From a virus, in IMG/VR virus record IMGVR_UViG_3300031576_000032, positions 1 to 64,000 of that record: 64,000 bases of DNA. One strand, written 5' to 3'. The position numbers and the translations under genes are program-made. Positions 57,324 to 64,000 of the stretch are shown here, piece after piece. The notes beneath the pieces were generated by a model that was given only the letters and a program-made list of their open reading frames with translations, was not told the origin of the DNA and did not search any database. Numbering within the stretch: position 1 is the first letter of the stretch; each line of letters starts with the position of its first letter.

Positions 57324-57758
57324 ATGGAGGGGCCGTTGGAGATTCTTTCTGGGGAAAGGTTGAAACTGTCGGGTCGTGGAGAACCGTTTGAGTCGAATAC
57401 TCTTGGTGGAACGGTTCTCCTTCGAGCAGTCTCTGGAAGAGCACGGCAGTCGATCGAGGATGTGTTCGTTGGGGTTTCGAAGGAGAAGTTCAAGGCGACC
57501 GAGTTCTACGCGATGGGGACGTTCTACGGTCTCGTCGACGAGGCCGGGAGCCGGGTGTTTTCGTCGATCGACGAAGTTCTTGACACGGTCGACGGGCACG
57601 TGATTCATGAACTCGGGGCCGAGGTGATGAAGCGGAGTAAAATGTCCGTCGAAGAATCGGAGAAGACGGAAAAAAACTCCGACAGCGCCCCGACCGGCGA
57701 TTCTACTTCCGGCTCTGCCTTGCTCTCGGGGGAAGGTTCGCACATCCCGACGAGTTAG
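57324..57758 (+). CDS. Tail assembly chaperone, short form (gpG-like)
   Basis: 144 residues in frame 0. Ends in a Ser/Glu/Lys-rich tail (KRSKMSVEESEKTEKNSD). It is the usual, non-frameshifted product that binds tape measure protein during tail assembly. Carries the slippery site at 57671. Confidence 0.82.
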   Translation: MEGPLEILSGERLKLSGRGEPFESNTLGGTVLLRAVSGRARQSIEDVFVGVSKEKFKATEFYAMGTFYGLVDEAGSRVFSSIDEVLDTVDGHVIHELGAEVMKRSKMSVEESEKTEKNSDSAPTGDSTSGSALLSGEGSHIPTS

Positions 57759-58108
57759 TCGAGGCGCTTGACGCAGGACAGATTGAAGACTGGTTCCGGT
57801 TCGATGCGGTCGAGGGGCCGATTGGGATAACCGGGGACAGTTGGCGGACGGCCCAGGTTCTCGCGATGTTGTTCAATGCAAACCGGGGCGAGAATCAGGA
57901 CCCGATGAAGGCTGTTGACTTTATGCCCGAAGTCTACCGGAATGTGGGTCGGGGTCAACAGCAGACGCCCGAAGAAGCGAAGACGATGGTCCTCGCGATA
58001 GCGGCGGCGGGCGGGTTTAATGTAATCGAGAAGAAGCGTACCGAGGAGGAGACACGATGCCTGGTGCAAGCGTTAGCCTCGGCACCCTCGTCGCAGACCT
58101 CACCCTAA
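57324..58108 (+). CDS. Tail assembly chaperone, -1 frameshift product (gpGT-like)
   Basis: Join of 57324-57677 and 57677-58108 after a -1 slip, 261 residues. The added frame encodes RRFYFRLCLALGGRFAHPDE, then LVEALDAGQIEDWFRF, the hallmark of gpT/DUF4035 domains, and continues to overlap the tape measure start. Without the slip this frame lacks a start before 57866. Confidence 0.85.
57671..57677 (+). promoter_or_regulatory. Programmed -1 frameshift site A_AAA_AAC
   Basis: Slippery heptamer in correct register (codons GAA AAA AAC in frame 0). It precedes the open -1 frame encoding the T-like domain. Confidence 0.9.
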
Positions 58109-60735
58109 ACACAGAGCGCCTCGAGTCGGGCGTCGCGAAAGCGACCCAACTCCTCGGTGGGCTGAACGCAACCCTCGAGAGAGTCGTCCAGCAACTGGCC
58201 GGACTCCAAGCAAGTCTAAATCAGGTAACTGCTCAACTCGGGACTCTCAATACAAACCTTGCGGGTGCGGGCCGTCAGCTCGTGAACCTTGGGACCGGGG
58301 CGCAACAAGCATCCGCGCAGATGAACGTCCTGAACCAGGGGAACATTGTCGCGTCGAGTGGCGTCGTAAACCTCGGAAATGTCACGAATAACGCGACGAC
58401 AGTCGTCCGGAACTTCGGGACCGCGGCACAGCAAGCGGCGCACGGAATGAATTTGTTCGGGATCCAACTCGGACAAATGGCGACTCGTCTTGTTCGATCA
58501 CTCGTCGTTGCCGGGACGATCTTCGCCGTGTTTAAGTTGATCACGACTTTGACCAATGCGATAAAAAGTTCCATCCAGGCCGGGGCTGAGTTCGAGAAAA
58601 TGATGGCTTCGGCTTCTGTAATCCTTCGGGCGACGGCCGACGAATCTCGGCAGATGGCCGACGCTGCGAAGAAGATGGGCGAGACTACAGTGTTTTCGGC
58701 TATTAAGGCCGCCGAGGGTTTCCGGATTCTTGCTCAGGCCGGACTCACCGCTCGGGAGTCGATTATCGCCTTACCCCAGGTCGTTGATTTTGCGGTCGCA
58801 GCGAACTATGACCTTGCCGAGGCGACCCAAATCGCGATCACCGCGCTCCGAGCGATGGAACTTCCTGTCGAGCAGGTGTCTCGGGTGACGGATGCGCTAA
58901 CTGCTGCGGCAACTCTCTCAACAATTTCGATCAAAGATATCTCCGAGGCGTTTACTCACTCGGTTGCGATCGCTCATGCATTCGGTTACTCGGTCGAGGA
59001 GCTTTCAGCGTTGATCGCGATCCTCGGCGAGTCGGGAATCCGCGGGTCGCTCGCGGGGACCCAGCTCGCGCGAGCGATCCAAAAGGCGAATGAGGCCGCG
59101 GTCCAGTTTAAGCTTCCGAGCGCGGATCTTATTGACGTCCTTATCGAGCTCCAGGCTCGTGGGGCGACGTCGGCCGATATTATGAAGTTGTTCGGGGAAC
59201 GTGGTGGTAAAGCCGCGATCGAGATTGCTAAGGCGACTACTGCGACCCGGGAACTTCAGGAAAAAGTTGGATCGATGTCCGGGGAGACAAAACGTCAAGC
59301 GGATGTGATCAACAACACTCTTTCGGCAGCGTGGGTTCGGTTGGGGAACATTATCCAGGTTGCAGGGATCGAGGCGTTCGAGAAATACAAAGACAAGGTT
59401 CGGTCAACGATTGATGATGCTGCGACCTGGTTCCAAAAGCATCAGAAGGATATCGTTGGTCTGATCGATGTTACGGTTCGGTTCTTGGATACCCTCGTTA
59501 GAGTTCTTGGACTGTTAGGGAGTGTGTTCACTGCCGTTGTTGGTCCGATCGCCCGGGTAATAGAGAAGATCACCGAAGCGACGGATAAGCTTGACAAGTT
59601 CCTGGTTAGCGATAGCAAGTGGGATAAGATCTTTGGGCCAATCGTCGGAACCCCTGGTGAGTTCGGCCGGAACACAAAGGTGACGGTTCCGGGGTCGACC
59701 GTCCATCAGCCGAAACCAGTTATCCCTCGATTCTTGACCAGCGACGAGGACGACGGCGTTAAGAAAGCGATCGACACTGCAAAGCGGCTTCTCGACGCCC
59801 AAGTCCGCGCAAACGAGGAGGTTTTGAAATCGGATGTCGCGACGGCTCGCGAGCGCGAAGCTGCGTGGGAGGGATACGCGAAGTTCCGGGCGCAGCAGAT
59901 CGAAGCGATCCGGAAGGCCGACGTCGATGCGGGCGTCGATATGGAAACCGCGTCGCGCCGAGCGCGAGTCGCGCTCGGTGAAATGGCGCAGATGCATGAC
60001 AAGATCTTTAATGAGGACCCAGCGAAGGCCGCGAAGAAAATCCTCGACGCAAACATAAAAGCGTATGAGGAAATCCTTAAGTCCGGGACTCTTACGATCG
60101 ATCAACTGACGAATGTCTGGGACACGTTCTCGAAGATGCGAGTCGAGCAAATCGAGGCCGAGGCCGAGGCATACATTGAAGCGAACGGAGCAACTTTTGC
60201 GGCGACCGAAGCCGCCGCATTACAACTTCAGATGCGGTTTGACGAACTTCATAAGATGCACCAGAAAGTGTTCGCCGACGCCGATCCCGTGAACCAGTGG
60301 ATCGAACGAACGAACAAGGAGTTCGGGACGATGATCGACGGGATCGAAAAGGGATTCTCGTCGGTGTTCGAACAGATGATGACAGAGGGAATCGCGAAGA
60401 TTCAACCGTTTAAGCAAGCCTGGCTCGCCGTGATTCGTGAGATCGCGAACGAAGTCTCCCGTATGTTTGTCCAGGGCGCGATTCGCCGGATCGCGGGGGC
60501 CGTTCTTCCTGGATCGGACCTTCCGCTTCCCGGCGGCGGTCGCGCTCCGGGGGACGGATTCACAACGGGGTCAGACTTCGGTGTTGGGAAACAGGGGGGA
60601 ACATTGACCGGCGGGGGGATTGGAAAGGTCGAGATGCATATTCACACTCCCGACGTCGTGTCGTTCCGCGCGTCCCAGTCTCAAATCATGGCCGAGGCGG
60701 CAACGCGAATGTCGATGGCTCGGAGGAACATGTAA
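58057..60735 (+). CDS. Tail tape measure protein
   Basis: 892 residues. N-terminal coiled-coil/Asn-Gln-rich region, a hydrophobic stretch near 148-168 (SLVVAGTIFAVFKLITTL), the TP901-type core (MASASVILRATADESRQMAD...TTVFSAIKAAEGFRILAQAGL) and a second hydrophobic segment (VLGLLGSVFTAVVGPI). C-terminus with charged helices. Sets tail length and is injected with the DNA. Length predicts a tail of roughly 130 nm by the usual 0.15 nm per residue rule. Confidence 0.92.
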   Translation: MPGASVSLGTLVADLTLNTERLESGVAKATQLLGGLNATLERVVQQLAGLQASLNQVTAQLGTLNTNLAGAGRQLVNLGTGAQQASAQMNVLNQGNIVASSGVVNLGNVTNNATTVVRNFGTAAQQAAHGMNLFGIQLGQMATRLVRSLVVAGTIFAVFKLITTLTNAIKSSIQAGAEFEKMMASASVILRATADESRQMADAAKKMGETTVFSAIKAAEGFRILAQAGLTARESIIALPQVVDFAVAANYDLAEATQIAITALRAMELPVEQVSRVTDALTAAATLSTISIKDISEAFTHSVAIAHAFGYSVEELSALIAILGESGIRGSLAGTQLARAIQKANEAAVQFKLPSADLIDVLIELQARGATSADIMKLFGERGGKAAIEIAKATTATRELQEKVGSMSGETKRQADVINNTLSAAWVRLGNIIQVAGIEAFEKYKDKVRSTIDDAATWFQKHQKDIVGLIDVTVRFLDTLVRVLGLLGSVFTAVVGPIARVIEKITEATDKLDKFLVSDSKWDKIFGPIVGTPGEFGRNTKVTVPGSTVHQPKPVIPRFLTSDEDDGVKKAIDTAKRLLDAQVRANEEVLKSDVATAREREAAWEGYAKFRAQQIEAIRKADVDAGVDMETASRRARVALGEMAQMHDKIFNEDPAKAAKKILDANIKAYEEILKSGTLTIDQLTNVWDTFSKMRVEQIEAEAEAYIEANGATFAATEAAALQLQMRFDELHKMHQKVFADADPVNQWIERTNKEFGTMIDGIEKGFSSVFEQMMTEGIAKIQPFKQAWLAVIREIANEVSRMFVQGAIRRIAGAVLPGSDLPLPGGGRAPGDGFTTGSDFGVGKQGGTLTGGGIGKVEMHIHTPDVVSFRASQSQIMAEAATRMSMARRNM

Positions 60736-61353
60736 ATGGCAGACGATTTCGACGACGTCCGGTTTCCGGAAGAGATCAGCTTCGGTTCGTCCGGCGGTCC
60801 GATGTTTAGCACCGACGTCGTTAGGATGTCGTCCGGATTCGAGCAGCGGAACGTCAATTGGTCGTACCCCCTGGAGAGGTGGAACGTCGCGTGGGGCGTT
60901 AAGTCCCCCGAAGATCTCGCGCTTCTCGTCGCGTTCTTCTACGCTCGGCAGGGCCGGGCGCGTGGGTTCCGGTTCAAGAACCAGGACGACTACTTCGCGA
61001 CGCTGTCCGAAATCGGAATTGGAGACTCGGTTGAAGTCTTGTTTCAACTCGTCAAGAACTACACGTCCGGACCGCGGACGTTCGCGAGGAAGATTTCGAG
61101 GCCGGTCGCGACGACAGTTGACATATTCGTTGACGCAGTCCTCCAGACGGAGAACGTCGACTACACGGTCGACTATGACACAGGGATTGTCTTGTTCGCG
61201 TCGGCGTCGATCCCTCCGAACAACGATGTAATTACAGCATCCTTCGAGTTCGATATCCCGATGAGGTTCGATACGGACGAACTTCCGGCAAATCTCGTGA
61301 CGTACGAAGCCCGGGCTGCGAACGTCACGTTAGTCGAGATGAGAGTCCCGTAA
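60736..61353 (+). CDS. GTA-like distal tail protein (DUF2460)
   Basis: 205 residues. MADDFDDVRFPEEISFGSSGGP...ERWNVAWGVKSPEDLALLVAFFYARQGRARGFRFKNQ is the DUF2460 signature, as for GTA gene 12. Forms the ring linking tube and hub. Confidence 0.88.
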   Translation: MADDFDDVRFPEEISFGSSGGPMFSTDVVRMSSGFEQRNVNWSYPLERWNVAWGVKSPEDLALLVAFFYARQGRARGFRFKNQDDYFATLSEIGIGDSVEVLFQLVKNYTSGPRTFARKISRPVATTVDIFVDAVLQTENVDYTVDYDTGIVLFASASIPPNNDVITASFEFDIPMRFDTDELPANLVTYEARAANVTLVEMRVP

Positions 61354-62222
61354 TGAAAACCGTTTCCGCCGCACTGTCGACCCATCTCGCCCAGACGTTA
61401 ACGACGATCGCGACGTGCTGGAGGATCCTTCGGCTCGACGGAGAGATCTTCCGGTTCACTGATCACGACGTAAACGTCGTGATCGAGGACGAAACGTATG
61501 AGGCGTCGTCGGGATTTCTCCCTTCGGCGATGTCCCAAAACCGGTCGCTCGCCCCTGCGAATATGGAAGCAGTCGCGTTTCTGTCTTCGACAAAGATAGT
61601 CGAGGCCGACCTCGTCGCTGGGTTGTTCGACTACGCACTCGTAGACGTGTTCCAGGTGAACTACGAAGACGTTTCGATGGGCGTCCTTTGGCTTGCCAGA
61701 GGGTTCCGGCTCGGGGAAGTTGAAATCCGGGATAACTCGGCGAAGGTTGAGATTCGTGGGAAAGCCCAGAATCTCGCTCAGAACTTCATTGAAGTGTATA
61801 CCCCTGGATGCCGGGCGGTGTTCGGTGATGCTCGTTGCACGGTCGACATCGAGGGGTTGAACTACTTTCACGACGGGGCCGTAACGACCGCGACGAGTCG
61901 ACGCGAGTTCATTGATACGTCGATCGCTCAATCGAACGATGTGTTTCGGTTCGGAAAACTGACGTGGCTAACAGGACTGAATACCGGGTTCTCGATGGAA
62001 GTCAAAAAGTATGATCCGGGAACGGACACCGTTTTTCTTTTCCTTTCGATGCCGTACGTGATTCAGGTCGGCGACACGTACCACATGCAGTTCGGGTGTA
62101 CGCACGATTTATCGCCGACGACTGGATGCAAGTTCTACGACAACGTCGTTAACTTTCGCGGAGAACCGTATGTCCCAGGTCCCGATCGGGTCCTCAACGT
62201 CGCAATCCCTCCCGAAGCGTAA
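61353..62222 (+). CDS. GTA-like tail hub protein (DUF2163)
   Basis: 289 residues. TCWRILRLDGEIFRFTDHD, WLARGFRLGEVEIRDNSAKVEIRGKAQNLAQ, VYTPGCRAVFGDARCTVD and FGCTHDLSPTTGCKFYDNVVNFRGEPYVPG match the DUF2163 family (GTA gene 13), including four conserved Cys that may bind an Fe-S cluster. Start overlaps the upstream stop by one base. Confidence 0.88.
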   Translation: MKTVSAALSTHLAQTLTTIATCWRILRLDGEIFRFTDHDVNVVIEDETYEASSGFLPSAMSQNRSLAPANMEAVAFLSSTKIVEADLVAGLFDYALVDVFQVNYEDVSMGVLWLARGFRLGEVEIRDNSAKVEIRGKAQNLAQNFIEVYTPGCRAVFGDARCTVDIEGLNYFHDGAVTTATSRREFIDTSIAQSNDVFRFGKLTWLTGLNTGFSMEVKKYDPGTDTVFLFLSMPYVIQVGDTYHMQFGCTHDLSPTTGCKFYDNVVNFRGEPYVPGPDRVLNVAIPPEA

Positions 62223-62628
62223 CTTAGATCCGATCCGATCTGCGATCGTCGCTGAAGTTCGGTCGTTAATCGGTGTTCCATTTCTCCATAAGGGGCGGAC
62301 CCGTAATGGGATCGACTGCGTCGGGGTAATCAAGGCCGCGATAGAGGCCGGCCTAGGCCCGCAACCGGACTTCGACGATTATCCGCTCGTTCCGGCGTCG
62401 GTGGCCGTATTCGCGGCCTTGTCGGACCGCGCTGACCGGGTCCTTAAGGAGAACGCCCTCCCTGGAGACATCGTCGTCATGACGGTCGACGGGAAGTCGG
62501 CGCACGTCGGGATTCAGACAGACCGGGGCGTTGTTCACGCGACGCGGATTACGAAGCGCGTGACTGAAGATCGGTATGGGTTCCCCGTCGCGTTCTACCG
62601 GTTCCGGGGGGTTCCGGCATGTCCCTAA
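62170..62628 (+). CDS. NlpC/P60 tail peptidase
   Basis: 152 residues. GVPFLHKGRTRNGIDCVGVI holds the catalytic Cys and AHVGIQTD the His, as in GTA gene 14-type cell wall peptidases. It overlaps the DUF2163 gene by 53 bases; the start could be later. It cleaves peptide stems during DNA entry. Confidence 0.87.
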   Translation: MSQVPIGSSTSQSLPKRNLDPIRSAIVAEVRSLIGVPFLHKGRTRNGIDCVGVIKAAIEAGLGPQPDFDDYPLVPASVAVFAALSDRADRVLKENALPGDIVVMTVDGKSAHVGIQTDRGVVHATRITKRVTEDRYGFPVAFYRFRGVPACP

Positions 62629-64000
62629 GTACGACTCTAACGATCGTCGGGGGCGTCGCTGGATACTATCTGTCAGGTGGGCTTTGGTCGTTCGCGATGT
62701 ATGGCGCTTGGATCGGCGGGACGGCCGGGCAGATTATTTCCGGGATGACGACCGACGCAACAAAAACGTACGGCCCTCAACTCGAGAACCTTCATATCCA
62801 GACATCGACGTACGGAACAGCGGTCCCCGAAGTGTTTGGCGTGATGAGGATCGCCGGGAACGTAGTCTGGGCTCCTGACTTAATCGAGACGACGGTTCAG
62901 GAAACAGCGACTACGATCGGATATCGGTACTACGCGCATTTCGCGGTTGGTCTCTGCCGCGGGCCGATGGAGACGATTCTCCGGATCTGGGCCGACACAA
63001 AACTTATCTACAGTGTTCGACAAGCGAACGATGAAATCGTCGCGATTCCCGGCCTTAGTTTCCGGTTCTACTCGGGGACCGAAACTCAGGAACCGGACTC
63101 ATTGATCGAGATGTTCGAGGACGCGGGATCGGTCCCCGCGCACCGCGGAATGGCATACATTGTGTTCGAGTCGTTCCCCTTGGAGGCGTTCGGAAACCGG
63201 ATACCAAACATTAACGTCGAGATCGCACAAGCGTCGACCGATGACAACGCGTTCGTCGAGATTACTGGGGTCGACGCATCGAATACCGTCACCGAGAACG
63301 TCGGGCAGTACCCGAGCGGGGCGTTTCTTGCGATTGTTGGGACGGATCAAATCTGGCAAAAGATCGACATCGCGGCGTCGGCCGTCGTCACGACCCGCGA
63401 TAACTCATATCAGGGAATCCCCGACGCAAGCGACTTCGACATCGGATTGAACGACAGGATTTACACAACGGAAGAGTTCGACGGGACTCAATCAACGCTC
63501 GCGATCTTAAGGTCGGACTTGTTTCAGTTTGAGGAAGCAAGTTGGCAGATCCTTAAGCCAGCGAAGGTCCGCGTCGCCCGGGAGATGTCAGAACCGTTCC
63601 TCGCGACAATCGACACGGCCGGGACGAAGCTTTCGGTTACGAGGTACCGTCCGTCTGAACCGGCCGGGTCGGAGATTTATCTGTACGACGTCGAATACAC
63701 CGACGCAACGCTTCCGTCGGGGACCGAATGGAAGGATGTAACGTGGGTCGATGAGGGAACGACGTTCTCGCTTGCGTTTGCCGTATCGAGCGACGACAGC
63801 GCTCCGGGGACGACGTACCTCAAGGTAATCCAGCCTTCTGTCACGATCTCGGACCTTACCGAGACCGACTACAATATCACGTCGCGGATCAAGCACGGGG
63901 TCCGGGTCCTGTATGACTCGTACACGAACCAGATCGCCGTCGGGTCGGACGACTACGATGGTCTTGGTGGGTCTGCGATCGCGCTATTCGATGGAACGAC
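62619..64000 (+). CDS. Tail tip/host-specificity protein (GTA megatron-like), cut by window edge
   Basis: At least 460 residues, running out of the window. Begins MSLSTTLTIVGGVAGYYL with a glycine-rich hydrophobic N-terminus, then GPQLENLHIQTSTYGTAVPEVFGVMRIAGNVVW, the classic opening of GTA megatron/gpJ-like tail proteins. It contacts the host receptor. Overlaps the peptidase gene by 10 bases. Confidence 0.85.
   Translation, partial: MSLSTTLTIVGGVAGYYLSGGLWSFAMYGAWIGGTAGQIISGMTTDATKTYGPQLENLHIQTSTYGTAVPEVFGVMRIAGNVVWAPDLIETTVQETATTIGYRYYAHFAVGLCRGPMETILRIWADTKLIYSVRQANDEIVAIPGLSFRFYSGTETQEPDSLIEMFEDAGSVPAHRGMAYIVFESFPLEAFGNRIPNINVEIAQASTDDNAFVEITGVDASNTVTENVGQYPSGAFLAIVGTDQIWQKIDIAASAVVTTRDNSYQGIPDASDFDIGLNDRIYTTEEFDGTQSTLAILRSDLFQFEEASWQILKPAKVRVAREMSEPFLATIDTAGTKLSVTRYRPSEPAGSEIYLYDVEYTDATLPSGTEWKDVTWVDEGTTFSLAFAVSSDDSAPGTTYLKVIQPSVTISDLTETDYNITSRIKHGVRVLYDSYTNQIAVGSDDYDGLGGSAIALFDGT

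Noticed and set aside
1-64000. tRNA genes, integrase and lysogeny repressor
   Set aside because: None seen on reading both strands by eye; a tRNA search programme would be decisive.

Overview
The window is part of the genome of a GC-rich tailed bacteriophage (class Caudoviricetes) with siphovirus-type morphology. Terminase, portal, DUF2213-type prohead protease, HK97-fold capsid, tail tube, a lambda G/GT-type frameshifted tail chaperone, a tape measure and a GTA-like tail tip (DUF2460, DUF2163, NlpC/P60, megatron-like hub) lie in the usual order. The host cannot be read from the sequence; the GTA-like tail tip and GTA-type holin suggest a Gram-negative host, perhaps a pseudomonadote. No tRNA, integrase, CP-type repressor or CRISPR array was seen. 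Both window edges cut genes, so the window is not the whole genome.

Layout. (1) 1-3563, rightward: lysis module (GH108 endolysin, 3-TM holin, a putative TIM-barrel glycosidase, small membrane proteins) ending with a sigma-70-like factor and a strong terminator. (2) 3561-33157, leftward: replication and nucleotide metabolism (family A DNA polymerase, AEP primase, UvrD-like and SNF2-like helicases, DnaQ exonuclease, PD-(D/E)XK nuclease), a base-modification block (ThyA-fold pyrimidine hydroxymethylase/methylase, dCMP deaminase, dCTPase/dUTPase, dNMP kinase, C5 and amino-methyltransferases, asparagine synthetase), a HerA-like ATPase and a long run of tiny translationally coupled genes. (3) 33258-33915: non-coding junction with a 10-bp repeat in both orientations. 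(4) Small terminase subunit (rightward), then a 3.7 kb island of six short leftward genes with their own promoters and repeats, then the large terminase subunit. (5) 38805-64000, rightward: virion genes. A sugar/methyl/radical-SAM cassette (49724-55309) is inserted between capsid and head-tail connector genes.

Regulation. Eleven leftward promoters share a -35 TTTACA, a 17-18 bp spacer and a -10 of the TATAAT/TACGAT type. Genes within operons overlap by ATGA, GTGA, TTGA or TAATG, which implies translational coupling. Several genes shorter than 60 codons were added by reading between the longer frames.

Integration. The ThyA-like enzyme carries Asp where thymidylate synthases carry the uracil-reading Asn, and it sits with dCMP deaminase, an all-alpha dCTPase/dUTPase and a dNMP kinase. 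This recalls the T4 gene 42/cd/56/1 set and suggests a modified cytosine. The glycosyltransferase cassette could decorate such a base, or more simply virion proteins. These links are inference and need chemical analysis.
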